DNA from: Staphylotrichum longicolle
Taxonomy: Eukaryota; Ascomycota; Sordariomycetes; Sordariales; Chaetomiaceae
Length of the DNA stretch: 64,000 bases
Assembly: GCA_019096155.1 (NCBI GenBank)
Contig: JAHCVI010000006.1
Coordinates: forward strand, 1,736,001 to 1,800,000
Direction of reading: 5' to 3'
Shown: positions 32,800 through 43,233 of the stretch, piece by piece
How the letters are laid out: the number at the start of each line of letters is the position of its first letter
How positions within the stretch are numbered: position 1 is the first letter of the stretch
Notes under the pieces: generated by a model
Databases searched by the model: none
The model's input: the letters and a program-made list of their open reading frames with translations, nothing else
Told to the model about the DNA's origin: nothing
Translations under genes and position numbers: made by a program

Positions 32800-33791
32800 C
32801 TAGTTGGTGCCAAGTCGTGGGGCGTGCGGGTGGGAGGCAGGGCATTTTGTCTGTCCGATTCTGCAAGCCCGAGGCGGCTCTGTGGTGCTCGCGAGAAGAA
32901 GCCTTGCTTGTTGTAGTCTTCCCAAGGGGGTCCACGATGCGCCTCCTGCTCGAAGCGTCGGTTGGTTTGGTCACGAGCCCACTCCTCGGGCGTTTCATCG
33001 CGAGGCGCAGAGTGTGCTACCTTCGCAAATGTTGGAAAGAACAAAAAATATATTTGCAGCATTTTGACTGGCCAATTTCGCTCCGACGATTTACGAGATT
33101 TAAGAAGATGTTGGAAGGTTTGAAGGGTTAGTGCCTCGAAATGGAAGTCCGCCTTCAGCTGCGTCCTCATCTTGTAGTAATAAGCTTCATACCGGATTCA
33201 GATGTTACTGAAAATCTGGGAGAGGACCGACTGTTTGAAGCTGGGTAAATGTGACGACAAAATGACTATCCCAGCCTAGCCATGTTATTCGCGTGTACCG
33301 ACCCTCTGATGATTGAACCACCAGCATATAAGTACCCAGGTGCGCACCTCTTACGACGCGGGGTGAACGCTGACGGTCTCGACTACCGCATGGTTGTCTA
33401 CACATGCTTACGGTTTACGTCATGTCGACGTTTGATTCGCGGCCGTGTTGGGGCGGTGCGTCCTTTTCATGTCGTATTGGATCGTGAGAGCAACTTGTCC
33501 GTCTGAGCTGCTCTCCGACACCTGAATCAACCTACCTAAACACGTCACTTCAACCTCCCAATTTCTCGACTACAGGGAGAGCTTTCTTTTCCCACACTGA
33601 GTCAAGAGGACTCGTTACCCCTGAAAAGGCCCCTAGTGCCTGTAAATTGAAATTTTATTGACATCAACAGGTTACTCTTCAAAGCTCACGAATAGCCATT
33701 TCACCTGTCCTTCAAACGCATGGTCTTTCTGGAGACAATCATTATGTCTGTTGAGAGTCCGGGTCGCAGTGAAAAAGAGCTTCTCTGTCTG
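32800..33791. other. Unassigned stretch
   Basis: It may contain the missing first exon(s) of the cysteine-rich gene on the minus strand. A long minus-strand frame to 33170 has no clear signal peptide in the right phase. Otherwise nothing is recognised. Confidence 0.3.
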
Positions 33792-35736
33792 TTACACCAA
33801 CTTGATGAATTTCCCGCCTTGAACAGCCCGCCAGGCATCGACATGAACCTGCCCGATCGCCAGCCTCTCGGCACGCCCACCCTTCCAGCGAACCGACATC
33901 ACATTCGCGAGGCAGCGGGCTCCCGGGCCCTGGGGAAAGGCTCTGTACTTGAACAACTTCAGCGAGATGCTCTCAAACCGCCTTGGAAAGCGAATCTGGA
34001 ACTCCGTATGATCGTACACCTCGACGGTGTGGTTGAGTCACGTCTTGGAGAGCAAGACAATCTCGACTTTCTTTTTACTTCTCGAGAGCTCCCGTCGAAA
34101 TGTGTCTCTAAAGTCAAGCACGACGCTGCAATGTAGCCCATTCGCGTCGCTAATGTACATTGCAGGTTTATCCTGAAGCTCGAGCTCGATATCTCTTCGC
34201 GGCGAGTGACTACTATAGCCGAAGGAGGATACGGGTGCTGTGTTTGCTGTGAATTTCAGAGCGTAGCAGTTGGTTGATGAGACTTTGAGCGTGTCAGTGG
34301 GTGAGTTTTCTCGAGAGAGCGGGATGGCGCCTGTGGACACGAACCAATCCCTCAGCTCGCCATTCTGAGCCATGCAGGAATGCGTGATCGGCCCCGTCCA
34401 GCCAGCCCTGACCACGTTGGCAACAGTGGTTCTTTCGGCTCTGACGGCGTCTTTCGCGATTGATTTCGATCCGCGGGCATCCATAAGAGCGCCAGATCCA
34501 GTAACCTGGATGGGAGGCCGCAGATGAAGTCCTGCGGCATCTGCTTCGCTATCGCACTGGTGACACCACAGAATGCGTTGAGCACATTGGACGGGTAAGT
34601 CAATTGCCGTGCTGTGTAGTTCTCGGTGAGGAAGGCGTAGTCCTTAAACACCTCGGGTCTTTCGTATGGCGTCTTGGCGTTATCGCGTTCACCTGGCTGG
34701 GGGCCATCAGTTGGAGCATCCACAGCAATTGGGTCACCTCCCAGTGTTCCACGTGTTGGTGACATCCACACCGATGTGTCAAGCCTCAAGGTACCACCCA
34801 AGGGGTTGAGGTTATCCATTGTGACGAGCTTCATGCCCTCGCCATCGCTGTCATCAGTGTCATCGGTAACCTCGTGCTCACAACTCAGAGTTGAGCGGCA
34901 TTGAAAATAGACCTGCCAGTTTGTAAACTAGAGCGTTCTTCGTGACATGGCGAGTTCCTGGAATTTCCATCCCTGGGATTCGTAGATAGACGGCTTCAAG
35001 ATCCCATCCAGCGTAGGCGGATACGCCTCGAATTGTACCACTTCGCTGCTGGGGGTGGGGGTCATCTGTATCCCTGGTAAGGGTCCAAAGTGAGTGGGAT
35101 CCCGGGTCTCGAGTTCTGTCGGACACCTGGAAGACCACAATTTGAATGGTTTCCAGAGACCGAGACGAGTGTGAGCAGCGCATGGCTGTAAACGACGTCC
35201 ATCTGTGCAATTGGCGGCTTTTGTCGACGGCATCATCCTGGACAATGCACAGCGTATCAGCCCAGATATATCGCACTCCAAGCTTCCGGGTCACGGTGAT
35301 TGCATCTTGAATGACCGTTGTGAGCTCGTTCTTCAACTTGGCTAGTTTGCCCGGGACGGAAAGGGGCTGTCTGTTTGCGACTTTGGACTGCAACCCCAGA
35401 GAACATGGCTTGGTACATTGGGGTATTCGGGATTGTTCTCTCAGGGCCAACTGTCTGGATCGTCTCCACCGAGGCGAGCTGCAAAATGAAGCGGCATGTC
35501 GGGCATCCTGGTCGTGAGGCAAGCTCATTAGGGGGTCCGAGAATTCGGTCCCTCCACAGACAGGGCATCCCACCTGACTGACGCCTGTAAGTGCAGAGAA
35601 GCCTTTTTCCCAGAGGGACTGCAAAACGCCCAGCATCAGAGTAGTCGAGTCGGCGAGAATTGAGTTTTGTCGGTGGGTGTGCCGTGAAGATTGAGATGGT
35701 GCTGGCTGGGGAACTGTGGTCAAAGCGGCACTGCAC
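33792..35736 (-). pseudogene. HET-domain pseudogene
   Basis: Fragments of a HET protein appear in order on the minus strand across changing frames. They are GCPTCRFILQLASVE near the start, TVIQDAITVTRKLGVRYIW, ADTLCIVQDDAVDKS, MDVVYSHALLTLVSVSG, YESQGWKFQELAMSRRTL, GLPSRLLDLALLW, AGWTGPITHS and a C-terminal LANVMSVRWKGG...VDAWR. Damage is of several kinds. The YxxLSYCWG block that opens a HET domain is missing before the KLAKLKNEL segment. There is an in-frame TAG at 34930-34928 after SRRTL and an in-frame TGA at 34040-34038 before LNHTVEVYDH. At least three one-base losses are needed (before MDVVYS, near DPYQG, and between LPTWS and AGWTG). This is more decayed than the HET locus at 25.8-28.2 kb and cannot make a full HET protein. 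Confidence 0.85.
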
Positions 35737-36019
35737 CGCCGCAGGGGTGCATGGCCGGCGTGACGCGGCAGCTTGCAGTCAGCTGCTAACTTGTGGGGAA
35801 GGCGGGGTTTCTTCAGCCAGAGCCTGCAGGTAAAATACTTTATCTCATTTTGGCCAGAGAAACGGTGAGGCGAAGACAACGCCACCTGAACCCCAGCACC
35901 CAGGTCAGGACGTTGGTCCCTTCAGCTCCAGAGGCCCAAAGAAGAGGCTCTCGGCGCAACCTACGGAAGCCGAGAGGTCAGTTACGATTCTGGGTAAAAT
36001 TTGCTTCCGATTCGTGAAC

Positions 36020-37383
36020 ATGTACGATCCGACGGGCAGTCCTCAATCCACGGATGCGCGGAACTGGTCTGGTGCCATCTCAGACTTCCACAGTAAGTTA
36101 CGCGACGCTCAGAGCCATAGACGGTGCGGCATTCTCGGATAGTGGACTGTAGCCGGATTGTGGAGAACACATCTAATAATCCAACAGTAGGTGAGGAGAT
36201 GGCCAGTGACATATCATCGAGCTTCGCCCATTCAAAGACGGGTGATAAGCACGACAGCGAGGGCATTGACGGTCCATGTACGCTTCACGGCAATCCCGAC
36301 CGACCCTTTACGTTCGTCGACCTTCCCCCTGAGCTGCGGCTGCAAATCTGGGATGCAGTGCTCCAGGCCCGGGTGGACGAGCCCCAAGTCATCAACATTT
36401 TCGTCAAACCCTTCAACCCAAAGAGATTCTTCGGACCACCTTCTCGCCTGACTATTCTCAACAAAGCGTGGCTGCGCGCCAACGACGGGAGCAGCAATCT
36501 GCACGGCACCAATTACGAGGCACGCACAGTCGCGCAAGTCTTCCTCGCCTCGCACCCCTACCAGCGCTCGCATCCCTGGAGCGGGACTCCAGGCGTTCTG
36601 CAACAGACCTCACGAAGAGGCCAGAAGTGGATGGGGCTGTACTGGCTTGGCCGGCTGCTTGAAAGACTCCGAATCGACCCCGAACGAGACGTGCTGTTTT
36701 TGAACGGCCTCGACTTGCACCCAGACTACGCCGTCAATCCACCTGTCAAGTCAAATTGCCAACAACCGTCATTGCTCCTTCCCGAGAAGTTCGGGGAGTG
36801 GATGTCTTTCTCTACTCTCCAGTTCCGTCACTCCCTTCAACTCGAGGATCGGGAGGTCGATCTCACGTCCCAGTTCCGGACAATCATCATGCCGGTCGAG
36901 GGCCTCGTGAAGCAGGGATTCGCCGGGGGGAGCAACGCGGATGACAGAGGCCTCTGTTCGACTATCTTTAGAGATCCAATGAGGCTGCCGGTCAACGGGC
37001 CGAGAGATAGGCCAGGCACAAGGACAGAGAGGACCTTTGTTGCGCTCATCGGCCACTATCGGGGCCGGAACTTGCAAATGGCGGACCTTGAGTTTGTCTC
37101 CCACGATGAGATTAACAAAATTAAACGGGAGGGGTGGGAGCCTGGTCAAAGAATGGCCAAGAGTGTCCTTCAACGCGATGTGCTGGTTATGGAGCAGGTC
37201 TGGCGTCACTGGATCACTTGCATGGATTGGGAGAATGACACTTATGGCTACTCGAGAGTGCGCAGGTTGCGATATGCACGGGTGAGGCAAAAGGCGCTGG
37301 ACCGGCTAGCGCCGGACGACCTTTACTGGGCAGACGACGTGTACCAGCACAAGGCGGATCGAGAGGGGGGCGGGGAGAGGTGA
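36020..37383 (+). CDS. 2EXR domain protein
   Basis: Two exons (36020-36092 and 36188-37383; GTAAGT donor, AACAG acceptor) give 422 residues. After a 60-residue polar leader the protein reads RPFTFVDLPPELRLQIWDAVL, the 2EXR motif that resembles an F-box and is abundant in Sordariomycetes and Leotiomycetes. No other domain is recognised. The C-terminal half is rich in Trp, Arg and Asp. The 2EXR family is of unknown function and a ubiquitin-ligase adaptor role is only a guess from the F-box-like look. The upstream exon is preferred over the ATG at 36124 because it has a clean donor and the joined frame is continuous. It is transcribed away from the HET pseudogene. Confidence 0.8.
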
Positions 37384-37587
37384 ATGAGAAAGATAATGTC
37401 CATTCCGATGGAAGTAAAAACAGCATTCTCGTCTGCTCAATGCGGTGCACAACTATGTGGGAGAGCCCTGAGGGAAACCATCAAGCACTGTTACACACAT
37501 CAACTAAGGACCTTGTCATGGCGCGTCACAAGCCGTCGATTTCACGAGTCAACGCTATCCACATGTCGCTCCCTCCCGTCGCTCCCC

Positions 37588-38160
37588 TTAGGCCGCGACT
37601 GTGGAAACAGCCTCGATGTTGTTCCCCGCCGGATCAATGACAAACGCAGCAAAGTACGTCGGCCCAAAGTGCGCCCTCACGCCCGGCTCGCCGTTGCACT
37701 TGCCGCCCGCAGCGACAGCCGCCTTGTGGAACGCCTCGACAGCAGCCCGATCTGCACACACCATACATATCAGCAACCCTTCGTCACAACAACATCCCTA
37801 GGATCCCCCAGAGAAACATCCGACCATCCCACACATCCACAACACCATAAGGCACAAGGCACGGAAGAGGATAGAAGAACAACGAGATAAGAACTCACCT
37901 TTCGCCCCAAAAGCGGTATGCGTCGGCGGGATGCTCGTCACGTCGGCGTGCGCAGGCGCGGGGACGCCCGGCGGGGCGGCCGCCGCAGAGGTGATCCACC
38001 AGTCGATGTTGCCGGTGCTGTCGGCAAAGCCCACGACGGCGTCGTCGAGGTAGGCCATGGCGCGCTTGTAGCCGAGCGGGGCGAGGGCAGCCTCGTACCA
38101 GGCGACGACGGCGGCGTGGGAGGCCGCGGTGGTCTTGATGCCGGTGTGGGCGATGGTCAT
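37588..38160 (-). CDS. Glyoxalase/VOC-fold protein
   Basis: Two exons (38160-37899 and 37751-37588; GTGAGT..GCAG) give 141 residues, one vicinal-oxygen-chelate unit. The start ATG at 38160 gives MTIAHTGIKTTAAS, then VVAWYEAALAPLGYKRAMAYLD, a typical first beta-alpha-beta module. The second exon brings RAAVEAFHKAAVAAGGKCNGEPG and the strand FAAFVIDPAGNNIEAV, the usual VOC ending. Fungal members of this size are cytosolic and often annotated glyoxalase/bleomycin-resistance/dioxygenase family; the substrate is unknown. Metal ligands would be His5 (AHTG), and the Glu of NNIEAV. A TATA-like CTATAAG lies upstream on the minus strand near 38310. Confidence 0.85.
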
Positions 38161-39753
38161 TTTGGTGGTTGTGGTGGTGGCGTTGAGGTGTTGGTTTGTG
38201 ATGGAGTCTGGGGGAGTTGAGAAAGGAGGAAGAGGAGAGTTCACGTTTGCTTGGGGTCTGATGTGAAGGAAAGGCTCTGGACGGTGATCTGTCTGGCAGC
38301 TGAGCTCTTATAGCACCTTCCCAAACTGTTCGTTGTGCTTCTTTGTTTGTAAGTGATTGGCCTGGGTGCGAGCCCGATGGCTTGCAGAGACGGCATGTTC
38401 CGTCAATATCGGTGATCGGGGGCCCGGACACCGGCCGCCCGAGCCCCCCTTGCCCCTGACGGTAGCATTCCTTCGGGGCGCGTCGCGTCGGGTGATTGGG
38501 TTGTCGAGAGGGGTTCGACGCGGGACTGACGCAAAATCCCGTGCAGTTGCGGCTGAGTCATCGGCGAAGCATCTGTGTGACCTGCGTGCTTTAAGGGGGC
38601 GGCGCGGGGAGTGTCTCAGTCAAAGGAACGCCCACCCCGAGATCCGACGATGACCGGTAAACTCCGAGCGCAAACGCTCCCCAGTTCTGTGAATGGACTT
38701 GGCTGTGCAACTCTAGAACTCCGTGTTGGTCGCTGAGACAGGTCTGTTGACCGCCTCGCCGCCTCGGATATGGCCGAATGCAGCAACCTGCATCCAGGTG
38801 CGTAGGACAACAGGCCCACACGTTGGAAAACGCACTTGGCAAGGGCAAGCATTCTGTTGGACCGGAAAAGAGAAGAGTTGGCACGCTTCAAAAAAGTACT
38901 GTGCTCGCCTTCAAGAGATGATTCATTGGTAGGTATTCTCCTCTTGTTTCCCATTCCCCTCTGCTTTCATTGTTGCTCCTCCTCTTGGCTTCATGCTCGT
39001 CCTGTATTGTTGCCCATTGAAGGTACATACCAGGCACGTGTAGTGCGCCTAAAAGAGTGTCAGCTCAGACAGTCGACGCGGGCTCAGCACAGCGCCATGT
39101 AGCACATCGGGGAGTGGAAATGATGAAGGTATTCCGTTGGCACTGAGCTCGCTGAATGCGAAGATGGCCATCCGCCAACCTTTAGAGAAACCGAATGCAT
39201 TTTAAACAGCAAGGCTCGCCAACTGTCCTCAAACGGCGTTGGAAGTCTCATTGCCCATCAGGAGGCCTCGTTGCCCATCAGGAGGCCCGCCAAGAGTCTC
39301 GTTGCCCAGTGCAGTTTGAGGTCTCACAACGTTTGCCTCTTCTCGGCGGACATTCTTACTGGGCCTGACCAGGAGAGCACCAACAATGTTGAGCATCACC
39401 TGTGTAAAAACCTGACCATGGAATTTTCCGACACACACACTTTTTGCCCACGTGGTGACGCCTCCAACAACTTGTTGTTTCCAGTCGGCGTTGGGCCGTG
39501 ACGTTTGCCGCTCCTCTCTGAGTGGACAAACGTCGAGGGCTCAACGTCTATTTAGAGCAGCGCGTCTCCCTGCACTCGAAGAGAACAGTACAACGCATCA
39601 GCAAGCTTCCCGTTTACTGCATGGTGTATTCGAATCCGTTGTCGGCATCTACTATATGGTTTGTATTCGTTCTCTCTGATCCACCTCCCTCACAATAGTA
39701 TCGCTGATCATTGATGTGCCTAACCGGGGAAGGCTGAGCTCCACACAATCACA
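38161..39753. other. Intergenic
   Basis: 1.6 kb with no supportable gene; it contains a short tandem repeat (separate entry). Confidence 0.4.
39251..39290. repeat. Two-copy 20-base tandem repeat
   Basis: TTGCCCATCAGGAGGCC plus three bases occurs twice head to tail, and a third partial TTGCCCA follows near 39302. It lies in non-coding sequence; no function is implied. Confidence 0.7.
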
Positions 39754-40256
39754 ATGGTTGGTGTCGTCGCAGGCGTCGCAACCGTCGCGCTGCTGGCTTT
39801 GGCGGCGTTGCCGGTGCCGCTGCAACCAGTGCTGCTGTTGCAGGTTCCGGTGCTGCAGTGCTAGAGGGCGCCAGCTTGGGAGCTACCGTCGTGGCATTGG
39901 GAGAGGGTGCTCTCGTTGGAACAGGGGCCATCTTCGGTGGCAGTGCCACTGGCATTGCACTTGCCGCACTGGCCGGGCCCATTGGCTGTCTTTTTGGGGG
40001 ATGTGATAGAAACGATAGTGGCAAGGGCAATGCTGGCTATACGTGGGATTGTTGGAAGCCCGTGGTGCGGGATACGTCGACACGCCCATCTTCTGGAATG
40101 CCTTTTCGCTGCTTGGCTGCCCACCCAAATGTCCGGTGCGTGTTACTCGACGACGGAGGACTCTTGGTGGACAACACTTTTGGAGAGCGCTTCCGGCTCA
40201 CTCTCGTCCGTTTTGAGGAGACGCTGGCATTTCATGCCTCGATTATCCCGTTCTGA
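39754..40256 (+). CDS. Conserved fungal hydrophobic protein of unknown function, one frame break
   Basis: The ATG at 39754 opens MVGVVAGVATV. A single-base loss near 39790 (a C or G in GTCGCGCTGC) then moves the coding frame, after which AAGFGGVAGAAATSAAVAG and LEGASLGATVVALGEGALVG follow. The rest is a Gly/Ala-rich amphipathic or membrane segment of about 75 residues and a soluble end with WDCWKPVVRDTSTRPSSGM and HPNVRCVLLDDGGLLV. The WDCWKP..RD.S..PS.GM block is one I recall from many fungal proteins of unknown function. Repaired length is about 167 residues. No signal peptide is certain. Confidence 0.6.
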
Positions 40257-40910
40257 AGGTGACTTGATCCCGAGAGTACCTAACTTGTTGTCAAGAAATT
40301 CAAAGGCTGATATCTGATTCTTATGGGAAACGCAGATTATCCACTGAAACCTTTCGGTATTAAATTCCGGCACGTCTCAAAGAGACCACACCGCCCCGCT
40401 GCAGAGAACTTCAAATTGTCGAGATCTTCCCACCGCGCGGACAGCCCTAACGGTTGGGTTCTTAAGAACGCAGGAACGCGTCAAGGAGACGGTTGTCATG
40501 TCCATTTCTGCTTGACCACTGTTGTGTGACTGCTGTTTGTAGATTTGGGCAGTATTCTTGACAGTGACCTAAGTTGAACATGGGGTGTACACGAGAAGCG
40601 GTTGCGGGCCTGCTTTGTTAGAAATCAGAACGTTGCCTCGAGATAACATAGTGCCGATAGAGTCATGTCGGACATCCCACAACTTTGGCTGACTGAGGAT
40701 AATCGCTTGATGTAGAAGGCTAAGGAAACCGAGGAAGAACACTTTTGACACAGATGTCACTGAACTACTGTCTCGCAGCACAGCCTCAGGTCTGTTTGGC
40801 ATCTACCTACAGTACATTATTTTCAATGAAGGAGTGGGGTATAATTTACTACTTATTTACAGGTATGTCGACAGAAGCGAGATCGGAATATCTCCTTAAA
40901 ACAAGTTGCG
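40257..40910. other. Intergenic
   Basis: The gap between convergent unknown genes. Nothing is recognised. Confidence 0.4.
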
Positions 40911-41766
40911 TTATCGTACGCAATGGCTCACCGCCGATTCGACTAGCAGCTTTGCGTACTGCCTATGTAACAACCCCGGGAATCCGCCGTACGGGTCCTC
41001 CCTCGCTGTTGGATCGGTACCGTCAAAAGTGATACACTTCATCCGAAACTCAACTTCCTGGCTCTTTTCGTTCAGCGTAGCAGTCAGCTCACAAAAGTTA
41101 TCCAGCTCTTGGGGTGTTGGAGGTGATTGTTTAGGCCCGAGGCAGGCCCGGAATGTGATACTCGATGGTGATTTGTCCACCATGAGAAAATGGTTTGTGG
41201 CGACGGTTCCTGCGGTATAACGCTTTAGCTCTTCCGACTCTCTGAAGCACACTTTGCATATGTGTATGTATGTACCTGGGTCGTAGCGGTCGCGCAGGAG
41301 TTCCTGCTTGGTCCACAAATCGTTGCTATTGGACTCGTTCTTGGTTAAGCGCATGATATTGCGCTGGATGCCATACCCTGGGTCTTCCGTCAGCTCAAGA
41401 CTCGGTGTCAGACAAAATGGCAACTGCTGGCTAACCGTATCCTCCCCACATACCCGCACAGAAGGCCTCAACCAGGCGAGTGCCTCCCCGTCGTGCGTCC
41501 TCCAACAGCTCCGGTTTTATCTGGCTAAACGGGACAGCCCGGACGCAGCAGTCGTTTGACGATGGGTTGTTCCTCGGGTTGATGATTTTAAGCATCGGAT
41601 GCTGAAATAACGGTGAGGTCTCGGGACCAAACGGCTCAAAGCGACATTTGATCGTCCATAGGTACAGGGCGCTGAAGCCCACGACGGGAGCACCAATGAC
41701 AAATCGAGAGAGCCGGGCAAGCCGTTGGCGGAGGGGATTTGAAAACCACGAAGCACGAGCCGCCAT
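40911..41766 (-). CDS. Conserved fungal protein of unknown function with N-terminal membrane helix
   Basis: Three exons (41766-41436, 41377-41276, 41209-40911) join in frame into 243 residues. Residues of about 20-38 form one hydrophobic segment (RFVIGAPVVGFSALYLW), probably an organelle anchor after a basic N terminus. The rest is soluble: a conserved FCAGMWGGYGYGIQRN block bridged by intron 1, YDPGTVATNHFLMVDKSP bridged by intron 2, and a C-terminal LHRQYAKLLVESA. Similar proteins with a GGFGY.IQR block and a final W/LH.QY.KL.ME.A are frequent in ascomycetes and have no known role. Intron 2 falls immediately before the beta-rich half. Confidence 0.82.
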
Positions 41767-43233
41767 TGTGGTAATTGGACCAAGTTAGGCAGAGAGTGTC
41801 GGGGTGTAGAGTTCAGTAACAGAAATTTCCTGCAGGTCTCGCAGATTAGGTAAATAAAGACCCTGTTCAGCGTGTGCCAGCATCCCGGTCTCGGCCGAGA
41901 CAGAAGACCGAGAGCCAAGGAGCTGTTCATTCCTGGTGGAGCTCTGTGCTCCACTCCAAGAGCACAACTGCATATCGATTTATTCAAAGGGGCATCTTAG
42001 TGAGTCTAATGAAGGAGAACAACTGTGACACCTCGCGTCGTGTGGTTGCGCGGAAGGTAGACTACCTTACGTGGAAATTAAACAATGTTTGCTTCTAGAA
42101 CCAACCGAGGCGGAGCGTCAATTGCGGGCTGAGAAAGAACGACATCTACCTGGCTGGTTAGGTATTCAAAGTCCGAGGTGAGCATTGTGGAGACAGGCCG
42201 GTGAGAGGTTGCGTTAATGCGTAGAACTTCGAGATGCCAGCGTCGGAGCCTCATTCTGAAGGACGAACATTCAAGAAATAGAAACCCCAAATCACCGATG
42301 TTGTCTTCCTCTCCCATTTTTCTACAATTTTTGACCTTTGCAAATGAGCACAAATCCAATTGTAGATCAGATCCGCTGCCAGCTAAGGTACGCAAGGAAT
42401 TGGACCGTGTTAGTTAAGAGCTCTTCTGGCATCCTGGAGATCTCACGCCTCAAACTCAGGTTTTGACTCCTAGTTTCGCTTGTGGAGTCTTCTTTGGGGG
42501 GGGGGGGGTTTGAGAGGGGCGTATTCTCAGCTACACTGTACACGCGCTCGTAGGGGGGCGTCACGCTTGCATGCAGTGCCTACTGGCTGACTGAGGACAC
42601 GACAGGGGGAAGTGCATGCCAAAAATGGTCTCCCAGATGGCCTGGAAAGTTGTGAGCCGGCAGTGGCGGCTCGACCCGGAAGAGGAGGTGGGTTGGGCGA
42701 ACACGCAGCTGGGCCAATTGACGAGGCGACGGGTTCCTTAATCAGATGATGGAGAGTGAGGGGTGTGGCTGAGACGTTGTCGCAGAGAAGCGCCGCAGAC
42801 GGCGGCAGGGCGGTTGCCGGGTTGATGGCTCGCCGGCACCCATATCAAGTATGCATGTATGCCCAACCTCCCTTAACCTTGATCATATCGGGCATGACGG
42901 ACTCTCAGGTCTTTTGCAGAGGTCCAACCGGAAGAAGCAAAGGCTGAGTGTCAATGATGGCCCACGTGGTCAGACCCTGCCGATCAACCCTTCAGCTTGC
43001 CACTTTTGGGGTCTTCAGGTGTCCCGTTGTGGCACAGTGGCATGGTGGTTCGCATGCCGCGCAGCACCCATCCTCGGGAATATTGGTCTGTCACCCCACC
43101 TTCTGCACGCTTTGACGTGCTCCGCTCTCTTGTGCTCTCGTGACAGTACGTTCGCGATAAAGCCAATTAGTCCATCTGGTCCGAAGCACGACAGCCTCGC
43201 TTGTTCAGTCTTCTCGGATTACGCTCAGCTCAC
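41767..43233. other. Intergenic
   Basis: 1.5 kb upstream of the NLR-like gene. It contains an isolated F-box-like fragment (MPEELLTNTVQFL, minus strand near 42432) with no continuation, and a run of 13 G at 42496-42508. No complete gene is seen. Confidence 0.4.
42496..42508. repeat. Poly-G tract
   Basis: Thirteen consecutive G residues in non-coding DNA. Its length should be treated as uncertain in view of the nearby single-base losses in G/C runs. Confidence 0.8.

Noticed and set aside
42367..42432. F-box-like start MPEELLTNTVQFL
   Set aside because: A stop follows within eight codons and no spliced continuation with F-box or repeat features was found.
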